Of a stretch of DNA of 64,000 nt, positions 34,819 through 44,055 are shown in pieces. The stretch covers positions 248,001 to 312,000 of the forward strand of contig NZ_VIQO01000012.1 of NCBI RefSeq assembly GCF_007483665.1. Reading direction: 5' to 3'. Origin of the DNA: Catellatospora sichuanensis (lineage in GTDB: Bacteria > Actinomycetota > Actinomycetes > Mycobacteriales > Micromonosporaceae). Position 1 is the stretch's first letter, and every line of letters begins with the position of its first letter. Position numbers and translations under genes: made by a program. The notes beneath the pieces were generated by a model. That model saw nothing but the letters and a program-made list of their open reading frames with translations, was not told the origin of the DNA and did no database searches.

Positions 34819-36207
34819 GTGACCGATAGTTGGGCCAATTCCGGTGTCGATCTGCATCTGGACCTCGACACCGCCGGGGGGCGTCGGGCCGGGCTGGAGC
34901 AGGCACTACGGGAGGCGATCCGGTCCGGACGCCTGGCCCCCGATACCAGGCTGCCCTCCACCCGGGCCCTGGCCACGGAGCTGAACCTGGCCCGCAATAC
35001 GGTCGCCGCCGCGTACGAGCAGCTCACCGCCGAGGGCTATCTCCACGCCCGTACCGGGTCCGGAACCACGGTGGCCGGGGTGCCCGGACGCCGCGCCGGC
35101 ACCACCCCGCCGGCACCCGTCCCCGGCCCTCGCTTCGACCTGCGTCCCGGCAGCCCCGACGTAAGCACCTTCCCGGTCGACGCATGGGTGCGTGCCACCC
35201 GCCGGGCGCTGGCCCGCGCACCCGTGTCGAGCTACGACTACGGCGACCCGAGGGGCCGGACCGAGCTGCGCACGGCGCTGGCCGGATACCTGGGCCGCGC
35301 CCGCGGCGTACCCGCCGACCCGGCGCACATCGTCGTCTGCTCCGGTTACGTCCAGGCCCTGTCCCTGCTCGCCGGGGTCCTGCAGGGACCGATCGCGATG
35401 GAGGACCCCGGGCTCGCCTTCCACCGCGACGTCGTGCGCCACACCGGCTGCGAGGTGCTCGCACTTCCCGTCGACGAGCAGGGCGCTTGCACCGATCAGC
35501 TGGGCGGCGGCCCGCTGGCGCAGGCGCGGGCGGCCGTGCTGACCCCGGCTCACCAGTACCCGACCGGCGTGACGCTGCACCCCGCACGGCGCCGCGCGGC
35601 GGTCGCGTGGGCCCGGTCGCACCGGGGACTGGTGATCGAGGACGACTACGACGGCGAGTTCCGCTACGACCGGCAACCCGTAGGCGCGCTGCAGGGCATG
35701 GCGCCCGAGCACGTCGCCTACGTCGGCACCGCCGCGAAGACGCTCGGTCCGGCGCTGCGGCTGGCCTGGATGGTCCTGCCCGAACGTCTCGTCGAGCCCG
35801 TCGCCCACGCCAAGCGCCTCACCGACCTGCACACCGAGACCATCGGGCAGCTCAGCCTCGCCGAGCTGATCACCAGCCACGCCTACGACCGGCACATCCG
35901 CGCCTGCCGGCTGCACTATCGACGCCGTCGCGACCTGCTCATCGAACGCCTCGGCCGCCGCCATCAACTGCACGGCATCGCAGCCGGCATGCACGCCCTC
36001 ATCCCCCTACCCGCCGAGGGTCCCGACGAGGACGTCATCATCGAACGCGCTGCCGCCCGCGGCCTGGCGCTCAGCGGGCTCCGCCCACACCTGCACACCC
36101 CCGGCCGGGCCACGGCCACGGGTTTGATCGTCGGCTACGCCGCTCCCGGCCAGGCCGCCTACCCCGCCGCCCTCGACCTGCTCGCGCGCACCCTACGGGG
36201 CCGGTAG
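34819..36207 (+). CDS. MocR/PdxR-type regulator (GntR HTH plus aminotransferase domain)
   Basis: A 462-aa fusion. Residues about 15-80 are a GntR winged helix (LREAIRSGRLAPDTRLPSTR, LARNTVAAAYEQLTAEGYL). Residues about 110-455 are a fold-type I aminotransferase domain with the PLP Lys in GTAAKTLGPALRLAW and VIEDDYDGEFRYD. MocR proteins sense PLP or amino acids. The GTG at 34819 lies 12 bp after a TACTAA -10-like box and lacks a clear ribosome site, so the mRNA may be leaderless. It is divergent from the AhpD-like gene. Confidence 0.93.
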   Translation: MTDSWANSGVDLHLDLDTAGGRRAGLEQALREAIRSGRLAPDTRLPSTRALATELNLARNTVAAAYEQLTAEGYLHARTGSGTTVAGVPGRRAGTTPPAPVPGPRFDLRPGSPDVSTFPVDAWVRATRRALARAPVSSYDYGDPRGRTELRTALAGYLGRARGVPADPAHIVVCSGYVQALSLLAGVLQGPIAMEDPGLAFHRDVVRHTGCEVLALPVDEQGACTDQLGGGPLAQARAAVLTPAHQYPTGVTLHPARRRAAVAWARSHRGLVIEDDYDGEFRYDRQPVGALQGMAPEHVAYVGTAAKTLGPALRLAWMVLPERLVEPVAHAKRLTDLHTETIGQLSLAELITSHAYDRHIRACRLHYRRRRDLLIERLGRRHQLHGIAAGMHALIPLPAEGPDEDVIIERAAARGLALSGLRPHLHTPGRATATGLIVGYAAPGQAAYPAALDLLARTLRGR

Positions 36208-36403
36208 CGGGGTGAACCGCCGCGCACCACAGCACGGGTACAGCGAGTTGTGCGTCAAGGCCGGGCACGCGGGGCCGCTGATGGAACCGGCAGTGTTCGT
36301 GCCCGCACCACGCCGCCGCTCATCGTGAAGGCGCCGGGCGCAGGACGGTATCGTCCCGCAGTAAGCCGATCATCTGGCACCGAGCGCCCGAGGAGGCCCT
36401 GCC

Positions 36404-38338
36404 GTGACGAGCCGCGAGGAAGAGACCGGGCACGGCCCGGGCGCACGGGACGTGGTGCGGCTCGCCGTCGTCGTAGGCGCACTGGGCGTGGTCTTCGGCG
36501 ACATCGGCACCAGCCCGATCTACACCATGCAGACGGTGTTCAACCCCGCTGACCCGCACCCCGTCCCGGTCAGCGTCGACAACGTGTTCGGCGTCGTGTC
36601 CCTGATCTTCTGGTCCGTGATGATCATCGTGACGGTCACCTACATCCTGCTGGCGATGCGCGCCGACAACCAGGGCGAGGGCGGCATCATGGCGCTGATC
36701 ACGCTGCTGCGCCGGTGGAGTTCGCGCGGGGGCCGCCGAGCCGCGGCCGTGCTCGCGGCGCTGGGCATCTTCGGCGCCGCACTGTTCTTCGGCGACAGCA
36801 TGATCACCCCGGCGATCTCGGTACTGTCGGCAGTGGAAGGGCTCAAGATCGTCAATCCGGACCTCGAAGCGGCGATCATCCCGATCACGGTCATCATCAT
36901 CGTCGCGCTGTTCGCCGTGCAGCGCCGGGGCACCGCCGCCGTCGGCCGCGTCTTCGGCCCGGTGATGATCGCCTGGTTCCTCGTCGTCGCCGTGTGCGGG
37001 ATCGGCGGCATCACCCGCCACCCCGACATCCTCAAGGCACTGTCGCCGACCTACGCCCTGGACTTCCTGATCGGCCACTTCGGCATCGCGTTCTTCGCTC
37101 TCGCCGCGATCGTGCTCGCGGTCACCGGCGCCGAAGCGCTCTACGCCGACATGGGCCACTTCGGCCGCCGCGCGATCACCCGCGGCTGGCTGGCACTGGT
37201 ACTGCCGGCGTGCGTGCTCAGCTATCTCGGCCAGGGCGCCCTGATCCTGGCCGACCCCGCCAACATCGGCAGCCCGTTCTTCCTGCTCGCACCCGGCTGG
37301 GCGCGGCTGCCGATGGTCATCCTGGCCACGGCCGCGACCGTCATCGCCTCCCAGGCCGTGATCACCGGCGCGTACTCGGTCGCCTCACAGGCGGCCCAAC
37401 TGGGTTACCTGCCCCGGCTGCGGATCGCGCACACCTCCGAGGCGACCATGGGCCAGATCTACGTGCCGTGGATCAACTGGCTGCTGATGGTCTCGGTGCT
37501 CACCCTCGTGTTCGCGTTCCAGACCTCGGCGGCACTGGCGTACGCGTTCGGCATGGCCGTGACCGGCACCATCACCATCACGACCCTGCTGTTCTTCTAC
37601 GTCGCCCGTCTGAAGTGGGGCACGCCCCGCTGGCTGCTCGGCATAGGCGCGTTCCTGCTGCTGGGCGTCGACCTGCTGTTCGTCGCCGCCAACCTGACCA
37701 AACTTGCCCACGGCGCCTGGCTGCCGCTGCTCATCGGCCTCACCGCGTTCACGATCATGACCACGTGGCAGCGCGGACGCGAGATCGTCACCGCCGAGCG
37801 TGCGCACAGCGAAGGAACGCTGCCCGAGTTCGTCGAGCAGCTGCGCGCGGCCGGCGCGTCGACCGCGACGGTGCCCGGCACCGCGGTCTTCCTCAACCGC
37901 GGCAAGCAGACCGCGCCGCTGGCGCTGCGCGCCAACCTCGAACACAACCACGTCCGGCACGAGCACGTCGTCATCATGTCGCTCGAGACCGACACCGTCC
38001 CCCGCGTGCCGGCCGAGGAACGGGTCACCGTCGACGACCTCGGTTACGCCGACGACGGGATCACCCACGTGACCGCACGGTTCGGATACATGGACACGCC
38101 CGACGTGCCCGCCGCGCTCAGCACGCTGGACCCCGCAACGACCGAGGGGCAGCTGCAGCTCGACGACGCGTCCTACTTCCTGTCGAAGATCGAGCTGCGG
38201 CGCGGCACGTCACCGACCATGGCGTCATGGCGTAAGCGGCTGTTCATCGCAACCTCGTACATCACCGCCGACGCGGCCGCGCACTTCGGCCTGCCCCGCG
38301 ACCGCACCGTCATCATGGGCTCGCACATCGACGTGTGA
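36404..38338 (+). CDS. kup: Kup-type potassium uptake protein
   Basis: A 644-aa H+/K+ symporter with about 12 membrane helices and a soluble C-terminal domain. Family hallmarks are ALGVVFGDIGTSPIYTMQT at the start, RADNQGEGGIMALI, FFGDSMITPAISVLSAVEG and LTGAEALYADMGHFG-like sequence (VTGAEALYADMGHF). The start is a GTG preceded by GAGGAGG. The 195 bp upstream show no recognisable c-di-AMP riboswitch. It ends at a strong bidirectional terminator. Confidence 0.97.
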   Translation: MTSREEETGHGPGARDVVRLAVVVGALGVVFGDIGTSPIYTMQTVFNPADPHPVPVSVDNVFGVVSLIFWSVMIIVTVTYILLAMRADNQGEGGIMALITLLRRWSSRGGRRAAAVLAALGIFGAALFFGDSMITPAISVLSAVEGLKIVNPDLEAAIIPITVIIIVALFAVQRRGTAAVGRVFGPVMIAWFLVVAVCGIGGITRHPDILKALSPTYALDFLIGHFGIAFFALAAIVLAVTGAEALYADMGHFGRRAITRGWLALVLPACVLSYLGQGALILADPANIGSPFFLLAPGWARLPMVILATAATVIASQAVITGAYSVASQAAQLGYLPRLRIAHTSEATMGQIYVPWINWLLMVSVLTLVFAFQTSAALAYAFGMAVTGTITITTLLFFYVARLKWGTPRWLLGIGAFLLLGVDLLFVAANLTKLAHGAWLPLLIGLTAFTIMTTWQRGREIVTAERAHSEGTLPEFVEQLRAAGASTATVPGTAVFLNRGKQTAPLALRANLEHNHVRHEHVVIMSLETDTVPRVPAEERVTVDDLGYADDGITHVTARFGYMDTPDVPAALSTLDPATTEGQLQLDDASYFLSKIELRRGTSPTMASWRKRLFIATSYITADAAAHFGLPRDRTVIMGSHIDV

Positions 38339-38375
38339 CACCGGTCGTCGCTGCAGATCACGCACCCGAACACGA

Positions 38376-38412
38376 GTGTGGCCGGCCGGGGATGTCGCCC
38401 GGCCGGCCACAC
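38376..38412. terminator. Perfect 15-bp bidirectional terminator
   Basis: The arms GTGTGGCCGGCCGGG and CCCGGCCGGCCACAC have a 7-base loop. It lies between the convergent kup and beta-helix genes. It is one of the strongest hairpins in the window. Confidence 0.85.
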
Positions 38413-38429
38413 GTTATGCCGTACTCGTC

Positions 38430-40331
38430 CTACGGAGCCGGGTACTGCGTGACGAACACCGGCCCGCCGATGCGGGTCGTGTCAGCCGGATCGCCGAGCC
38501 CGTTGACCACGTGGTCGATCGTGCCCGCGCTCAGGTTGACCGTCATGATGTGGTGCAGCTGCACACCCGGCCGGTTCGGCACCTCGAAACCGTTCTCGGT
38601 GTGGATGGACGGGTTGTTCTGGTTGAACACGTACACGCCGCCGCCGTAGAGGGTGTGCGTGCGCACGTGATCGCCGACCTTGTAACCCGCATAGCCTTCG
38701 ACGTCGCCGTTCATCCAGTCGGCCTGCGTCGGCGGGTCGTAGGGCAGCTCGTTCTGGTACAGGATCGTGCGCCCGCGCTCGCCGTTCCAGACGGTGTTGT
38801 ACTTCTGGAAGTGCTCGACGAACAGGCCGTTGGCGTTGACGTTGTCACCGTTGATGACCGCGCCGTACCGGCCGGTGTTGGTATTCCACCGCTCGGTGTC
38901 GGTGAAGCCCTCCACGCCGTGGTCGCCGCGCCACACCCAGGTGTGGTCGATGAGCACGTTGTCGCTGTTGACCTGCAGCGCGGTGTCGGTCTTGCCGATG
39001 TGCGGGCCGCCGACGCGGAAGTACACGTCCGACAGCGTGGTCGGGTTGTTCGGGTTGGACCAGCGCAGCAGGTTGTGCTTGCGGCCGACGCGCAGCAGCA
39101 CCGGGGACTCCTTCAACCCCGCGTCGACGGTGACGCCGGCGATGATGACGCCCGGCACGTCGGCGATGTCGAGCGGCACGGCGCCGTTGACGGCCGTCAG
39201 CGTCGCCTGGCCCAGGCCCAGCACCACGGTGTCGGGCCGCCAGACCTCGATGCTGCGGGCGATGTCGTACACACCGGGGGTGAGCAGCAGGTTCTTGCCG
39301 AGCGCGAGCGCCAGGTTGATCTTCGCGACGGAGTCGCCGGGCTTGGCGACGTAGAAGTCGCTGAGCGGCACGGTGCGGCCCGGGGTCAGGCCGTCGGCCC
39401 ACGAGATGCCGCTGGTGTCGAACCGTGCCGAGGGCACGCGGACCTGGTACTTGCCCTGCGCGTCCACGAACAGGTACGGCTTCTCCCGGCTGACCGGGGT
39501 GGTGTCCAGCGTGGTGTAGGGCGGGTTCGGGAACGCCTCGTCGCTGGGGGCGCCGACGACGCCGGAGAAGACCTGGTTCCACACGGCGTTGGACCAGCTG
39601 TCGACCTGGCTGTTGCGGATCAGCCACTGCTGCTGCGAGCCGTTGACGACGGTCGGCAGCTTCGAGTCGGCGATGAAGCCGCCGCTGGCGTACTGCGGGC
39701 CCGCGGTGCAGTAGTCCATCAGCGACAGGTTGGCACCGGTGACGTTCATGCGCCGCAGCGAGACCGCCTGCGACACGGCCCAGAAGTTCGCCGAGGAGCG
39801 GCACCCGTCCTGACCGGCGGAGTTGACGTTCAGGGTCAGGTTGGACAGGGTGCGCCAGAAGTTGACCAGAGCGAGGCAGTTGCCGGTGCCGCCGTCGGCC
39901 AGGCAGCGGTTGTAGACCTCGACCTTGCCGTTGATCACGACGTCGGTCGGCGACGCGCCGAGGCCGGCGATCTCGGTGTAGTAACCCACCTTCACCTGGA
40001 GGGGCTGCTCCGCGGTGCCGTAGGTGCCCGGCTTGAACAGGAACGCGTACCGGTTGGGCGCCATCTCGTTGTCGACCTGTGCCGTGTGCACCGCGTCCAG
40101 GGTGGCCTGGATCTGGCTGACGGGCATGCTCGGGTCGAAGACGGTGACGTTCGCGCCGAAGTTCGGCGCGGCGGCCGACGGCGGGGTCGCGGCGGCGGCC
40201 GGGCCGGTGGTGCCGGCGACGACGATCGCGGCGGCAAGCGCCGTCTTCAAGCCGAGCGCCACCTTCCGGCGTACGGCGCGGCGGCCCGGGGACGGTGCCG
40301 CTACGGCACTGCCGGGACTCTTGCTCATCAT
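38430..40331 (-). CDS. Secreted right-handed beta-helix protein (pectate-lyase-like fold)
   Basis: A 633-aa protein with a long cationic N-region (RRAVRRK), a hydrophobic stretch and AAA cleavage-type sites near residue 48, so it is probably exported, possibly by Tat. The body repeats short Asn/Gly/Val-rich rungs (VVINGKVEVYNRC, LSNLTLNVNSAG, DVVVLGLGQATL-like turns, NVLIDHTWVWRGDHG) typical of parallel beta-helix enzymes. It resembles GH55/pectate-lyase-fold proteins, often labelled only by homology in actinomycetes, so a carbohydrate substrate is likely but unproven. Two CebR-like palindromes upstream support sugar-responsive control. The start is the ATG at 40331 (or 40328) with GAGAGGA upstream. 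Confidence 0.8.
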   Translation of the reverse strand: MMSKSPGSAVAAPSPGRRAVRRKVALGLKTALAAAIVVAGTTGPAAAATPPSAAAPNFGANVTVFDPSMPVSQIQATLDAVHTAQVDNEMAPNRYAFLFKPGTYGTAEQPLQVKVGYYTEIAGLGASPTDVVINGKVEVYNRCLADGGTGNCLALVNFWRTLSNLTLNVNSAGQDGCRSSANFWAVSQAVSLRRMNVTGANLSLMDYCTAGPQYASGGFIADSKLPTVVNGSQQQWLIRNSQVDSWSNAVWNQVFSGVVGAPSDEAFPNPPYTTLDTTPVSREKPYLFVDAQGKYQVRVPSARFDTSGISWADGLTPGRTVPLSDFYVAKPGDSVAKINLALALGKNLLLTPGVYDIARSIEVWRPDTVVLGLGQATLTAVNGAVPLDIADVPGVIIAGVTVDAGLKESPVLLRVGRKHNLLRWSNPNNPTTLSDVYFRVGGPHIGKTDTALQVNSDNVLIDHTWVWRGDHGVEGFTDTERWNTNTGRYGAVINGDNVNANGLFVEHFQKYNTVWNGERGRTILYQNELPYDPPTQADWMNGDVEGYAGYKVGDHVRTHTLYGGGVYVFNQNNPSIHTENGFEVPNRPGVQLHHIMTVNLSAGTIDHVVNGLGDPADTTRIGGPVFVTQYPAP

Positions 40332-40369
40332 GGGGTGCAGGTCCTCTCTGCTGGACGGCTCGGCACGGT

Positions 40370-40381
40370 GACAGCGCTCTC
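40370..40381. promoter_or_regulatory. CebR/LacI-like operator, imperfect copy
   Basis: GACAGCGCTCTC differs from the perfect palindrome 53 bp upstream by one base. It lies 39 bp before the start codon of the beta-helix gene, a position suited to repression. Confidence 0.6.
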
Positions 40382-40422
40382 GCCCATGCGAGTTGGGCGT
40401 GACATGGAATTTCGATGTCGGA

Positions 40423-40434
40423 GAGAGCGCTCTC
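40423..40434. promoter_or_regulatory. CebR/LacI-like operator, perfect palindrome
   Basis: GAGAGCGCTCTC is a perfect 12-bp palindrome close to the CebR box TGGGAGCGCTCCCA used by LacI-family repressors of cellulase genes in actinomycetes. It lies about 90 bp ahead of the secreted beta-helix gene. No LacI gene is in the window. Confidence 0.65.
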
Positions 40435-40605
40435 CCGGGCCAATCCTCTGGAGCGTAGCGGAGCGGACTCATTCTGGAAATCTCCGTTGTGGACGCTGCG
40501 ACATCGATCCCGGTTTGCCGGAACAGCTGCCTTCCTCGCATCTCGCCCCACTTGGCACCGACCATCCCTCCCGATGAGATGGCCGATGGTGATCTCGCTG
40601 AGCGA

Positions 40606-41661
40606 TCAGGCGAACTGCGCAGACGCCTCGTGCGCTTCGACCGAGAGGTACCCGGACAGCGCACGGAGGAAGTCCGGCGCGTCGAACATCTCGCCGGCGG
40701 ACGCGACTCCGCTCGCCCGCATCCGACCGTCGAGAATGCGGCGCACCGCTTCGACCGCCAACGGCGCGCTGACGGCGTAGATGTCCTGGCCGCTGGCGAC
40801 GACGCGGCGTTGCGTGTCGCCGGAGCGCACGATGACATCGACGGTGAACGTCTGCGCGGACCGGCCGAGCTCGTCGACCGCAGCCGGTGCGGGCGTGTCC
40901 GCGGCGGCCAGGTCCCGGGCCGCTTCGATGGCCATGTAGGTGCGCACCTCGGGAATGGACAGATGACTGGGCACGGTGACGACGTCGGCCATCGTGAACT
41001 CGCCCAGGACGGGCCGGGTGCCCATCGGAGCCGGGAAGTCCCAATCCAGCGTCGGCAGGGCCCGCTCGTCGACGAAATACTCCAGCCGGCCACCGGTGTA
41101 GCGGACACGTCGGCCGTCGCGGCGTTCCCGGGAGACCGTGCCGGAGACCCGGGTCCCGGCCGTGGGGTGCCAGCTGTTCAGCCCGTACGCGACGTGCGCC
41201 TCGTCGGCCGCCGTCCAATCACCCATCGCCGTCGTGACCAGCAGGTCGCCGAGCCCGCCGAAGAACGCCATCGCCGGGACCACCGCGACACCCGCGGCCT
41301 TGGCCCGGTCGGCGAACTGCGTGAACGTGTCGACGTTGGCCTCGATCTCGGCCGCCACGTCCACGTACGGGATCCCGCTGCGCAAGGCGGCCTCGATCAC
41401 CGGGCCCGCGGTCGAGGCGAACGGGCCGGCACAGTTGACGACCGCCGCCGCACCCTGCAACGCCCGGTCGAGCGAGGCCGGATCGTCCACGGACGCCACC
41501 CGGTAGGCGAGCCCCGGATGCGACGCGGCCAGCGCCTGGAGCCTGCCCGCGTCACGACCGAGAAGCAACGGGACGAAGCCGCGATCGCGCAACTCCGCCA
41601 CCACGAACCGGCCTGTGTGCCCGTATGCGCCGAACACCGCCACGGTCTGCTTCGCATTCAT
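40606..41661 (-). CDS. Saccharopine dehydrogenase-like NAD(P)-binding protein
   Basis: A 351-aa protein with an N-terminal Rossmann loop, VFGAYGHTGRFVV, then LLGRDAGRLQAL and VVNCAGPFASTAGPVIEAAL. This pattern belongs to the saccharopine dehydrogenase / trans-acting enoyl reductase family. The catalytic partner or substrate is unknown. It is divergent from the GlxA-type regulator, which is probably its controller. Confidence 0.88.
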   Translation of the reverse strand: MNAKQTVAVFGAYGHTGRFVVAELRDRGFVPLLLGRDAGRLQALAASHPGLAYRVASVDDPASLDRALQGAAAVVNCAGPFASTAGPVIEAALRSGIPYVDVAAEIEANVDTFTQFADRAKAAGVAVVPAMAFFGGLGDLLVTTAMGDWTAADEAHVAYGLNSWHPTAGTRVSGTVSRERRDGRRVRYTGGRLEYFVDERALPTLDWDFPAPMGTRPVLGEFTMADVVTVPSHLSIPEVRTYMAIEAARDLAAADTPAPAAVDELGRSAQTFTVDVIVRSGDTQRRVVASGQDIYAVSAPLAVEAVRRILDGRMRASGVASAGEMFDAPDFLRALSGYLSVEAHEASAQFA

Positions 41662-41766
41662 CTGCCTTGCCTCCGATGTCCCTCAAAGATCAACTGAAGA
41701 CATCCTCTCAGCGGCGACCCGTCCCCAGCGAGTGTCTGGAACGCCAGGCCCCATACACTTTCGGAC

Positions 41767-42723
41767 ATGGCCACCATCGCGCTCGCCGCCACCGAAGGCA
41801 TGCTGCACTTCGAGGTCGCGATGGCCTGCGAGGTCTTCGTCCGCGACCCCTCCGGCCTGGCTGACCCGTGGTACGACCTCGTCGTCTGCGGCCCGGGGCC
41901 GGTCGGCATCGGCAGATTCCGCATGGAACCCGACGACGGTCTGGACCGGCTCGCCCGCGCCGACACCGTGATCATCCCCGCCGTCGAAGACATCGACGCG
42001 GATCTGCCACCCGACCTGATCGACGCAGTCCGCGCAGCACATGAGGCAGGCGCCCGGATGGTCTCGCTGTGCACCGGCGCGTTCGTGCTGGCCGCCGCCG
42101 GGGTCCTCGACGGGCTGCGCGCCACCACGCACTGGGCCCACACCGAGGCGCTGGCCACCCGCTACCCCCGAGTGACCGTGGACCCCGACGTGCTCTACGT
42201 CGACAACGGCAACGTGCTCGCCTCCGCCGGCAAAGCCGCCGCGATCGACCTGTGCCTGCACCTCATCCGCCGCGACCACGGCTCGACGGTCGCCAACGCC
42301 GTCGCCCGCCGCCTGGTCGTGCCACCGCATCGCGCCGGCGGCCAGGCCCAGTTCGTCACCACCCCGGTGCCCGCCCGCGACGACCACCCCATCGCCAACC
42401 TGTTCGGCTGGGCGCTGGAACGGCTCGATCGTCCGCTGACCGTAGAGGACCTGGCCCGCCAGACGAACATGAGCTCGCGCAACCTGGCCCGCCACTTCAA
42501 GTCGGCGACCGGCACCACCCCGCTGCAGTGGCTGTCGACGCAGCGCATCCGCCGAGCCCAGGAGCTGCTGGAGAACACCGACAGCAGCATCGACGTGATC
42601 GCGGAGGCGGCCGGCATGGGTACCGCCACGACGCTGCGCCGACACTTCAACCGCACCGTCGGGGTGCCTCCGGACGCCTATCGCCGCACCTTCCGCAGCA
42701 CCGGGCACGCATCAGAATCGTGA
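41767..42723 (+). CDS. GlxA-type regulator (DJ-1/PfpI domain plus AraC HTH)
   Basis: A 318-aa regulator. Residues about 1-165 are a DJ-1/PfpI amidotransferase-like domain with the Cys elbow in SLCTGAFVLAAAG. Residues about 210-305 are the AraC double helix-turn-helix (VEDLARQTNMSSRNLARHF, AEAAGMGTATTLRRHFNR). It is divergent from the saccharopine dehydrogenase-like gene with 105 bp between starts. Confidence 0.93.
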   Translation: MATIALAATEGMLHFEVAMACEVFVRDPSGLADPWYDLVVCGPGPVGIGRFRMEPDDGLDRLARADTVIIPAVEDIDADLPPDLIDAVRAAHEAGARMVSLCTGAFVLAAAGVLDGLRATTHWAHTEALATRYPRVTVDPDVLYVDNGNVLASAGKAAAIDLCLHLIRRDHGSTVANAVARRLVVPPHRAGGQAQFVTTPVPARDDHPIANLFGWALERLDRPLTVEDLARQTNMSSRNLARHFKSATGTTPLQWLSTQRIRRAQELLENTDSSIDVIAEAAGMGTATTLRRHFNRTVGVPPDAYRRTFRSTGHASES

Positions 42724-42781
42724 GCACCATCCTGTCGGCGGCCACAGTCACCCGGCCGCCCGACGACGTCCCGCCGCGGCC

Positions 42782-43561
42782 CTACCGGTGATCATTCTCT
42801 GTGGATACGCCCTGCTGGACGACGGAGGTCACCTGCGCCTCGGCCGGCAGCTCCCGCTGACCGTCGGTGGCGAGTGAAGCCTGGCGGGACGGATCCGGAC
42901 GTCGGCGCCGGCATTGGAGCATCCTCTCGTGCACGTCCCCGAGCGCGTCGACCACCTGGATTCTCATATCCAGGTGGTCGAGGCGCTCGAGCCCTCTCGC
43001 TCCGAAAGAGACCAGCTCGATGCCGTCACTCGGCCGTGCTGTCAATGGGATCACCGCGCCCTTGCCCAGCTCGAGTACATGGATGTCCTGGCCCATGCGC
43101 AGGCCGATCCCCTTCAGCGCTGCGATCGTGGCGTACCAGTCAAGCCATGGGCTGAGCCGAGGATTTGGCTCGTCCGGTCGCGGTGATTCCTGCAATCGGT
43201 ATTCGACCCGCTTCACGACCGCCCGGCCGCCACCTGCATTACACAGGCGAACCGTTTGCGGCGAATCGACGATGTAGTCGCTGTTCCCTCGATGCGCTGC
43301 CCAGCTAAGCAGCGGTAGCGTCGACAGGGCGTACTGATTGCGAGTGACGAGGATGCCGGTGAGCAGCGCCGCGAGAGTCGCGCAGGTGGCCGGGTCCAGG
43401 ATCGTCAGTCGCCACGGCCACTGGGTCCGCTGGGGCGCGTCGAGATTGGCGCGCAGGACCTCCCAGGTAAGATCCATGACGAAGAAGGCCAGCAGGAGCC
43501 GCAGGGCGTGCACGGAATTCCTGTCACGAGATATACGACGCTGGTCCCAGTGATCGGTCAT
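42782..43561 (-). CDS. Hypothetical protein with two N-terminal membrane helices
   Basis: A 259-aa protein of unknown family. Two hydrophobic segments lie near residues 20-37 and 57-72, followed by a soluble part (DSPQTVRLCNAGGGRAVVKRVEYRLQ-type beta-rich sequence). That may be a periplasmic or cytoplasmic sensor-like domain. Its DNA is less GC-biased than its neighbours, which hints at acquisition. The ATG is at 43561. No operon partner. Confidence 0.6.
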   Translation of the reverse strand: MTDHWDQRRISRDRNSVHALRLLLAFFVMDLTWEVLRANLDAPQRTQWPWRLTILDPATCATLAALLTGILVTRNQYALSTLPLLSWAAHRGNSDYIVDSPQTVRLCNAGGGRAVVKRVEYRLQESPRPDEPNPRLSPWLDWYATIAALKGIGLRMGQDIHVLELGKGAVIPLTARPSDGIELVSFGARGLERLDHLDMRIQVVDALGDVHERMLQCRRRRPDPSRQASLATDGQRELPAEAQVTSVVQQGVSTENDHR

Positions 43562-43751
43562 GGGTTCTCCCGACTCGGTCGCCCGTGAGTGTCACGCTAG
43601 CAACGACACGCAACGACAACCGTCAGTATCGCAGGCCCCCGACTGTGCGTTGAAGTGCAGTGACGGCCTGCCCCCGCAGTGACCGGGGGCTCCATGGCGG
43701 ACAGGTTGAAAGCATGTCCACCGCATAAATGGACGAGAGGCGACAAATATC

Positions 43752-43943
43752 GAATGGCAGCAGACCCTGACCCCGAGCACCGCCCGCGACCTGTGGTCGA
43801 CGTTCCCCAACATCGCCGAACTCGCCCCACCCGACCGCGAACAGTTCCTGACCAGGCTGGTCGCGCTCATCGACGACCAGGGCGGACAGGTCGACGACCC
43901 GCGCCTGACGGTCGTCTACACCGCCGCCCGCACCGCGGCTTGA
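43752..43943 (+). pseudogene. C-terminal remnant of a class I methyltransferase
   Basis: A 63-codon frame without a start encodes EWQQTLTPSTARDLWSTFP, NIAELAPPDREQFLTRL and LTVVYTAAR before a TGA. This matches the last 60 or so residues of SAM-dependent methyltransferases whose C-terminus reads RDELLDRVRALL...TVCYRAR. The SAM-binding domain is missing, so it is a 5'-truncated relic. It was found by reading below the usual ORF length. Confidence 0.55.
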
Positions 43944-44010
43944 GTGCCGCGCCGCCGCTGACGGTCGCGCCGCCGCTCACGTCACGGAATCCCGGCTTCG
44001 GCCCCGCCGG

Positions 44011-44049
44011 GCCCGGGACCCGCTCCCACGATGGGAGCGGGCCCCGGGC
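44011..44049 (-). terminator. Long two-part GC hairpin after the ABC-2 permease gene
   Basis: GCCCGGG, an A, and CCCGCTCCC pair with GGGAGCGGG, a C, and CCCGGGC around an ACGAT loop. It starts 6 bp after the permease stop on the minus strand. Confidence 0.75.
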
Positions 44050-44055
44050 GCACGT

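Noticed and set aside
36208-36403. c-di-AMP riboswitch ahead of kup
   Set aside because: The conserved ydaO-type core elements are not visible in the 195-bp leader.
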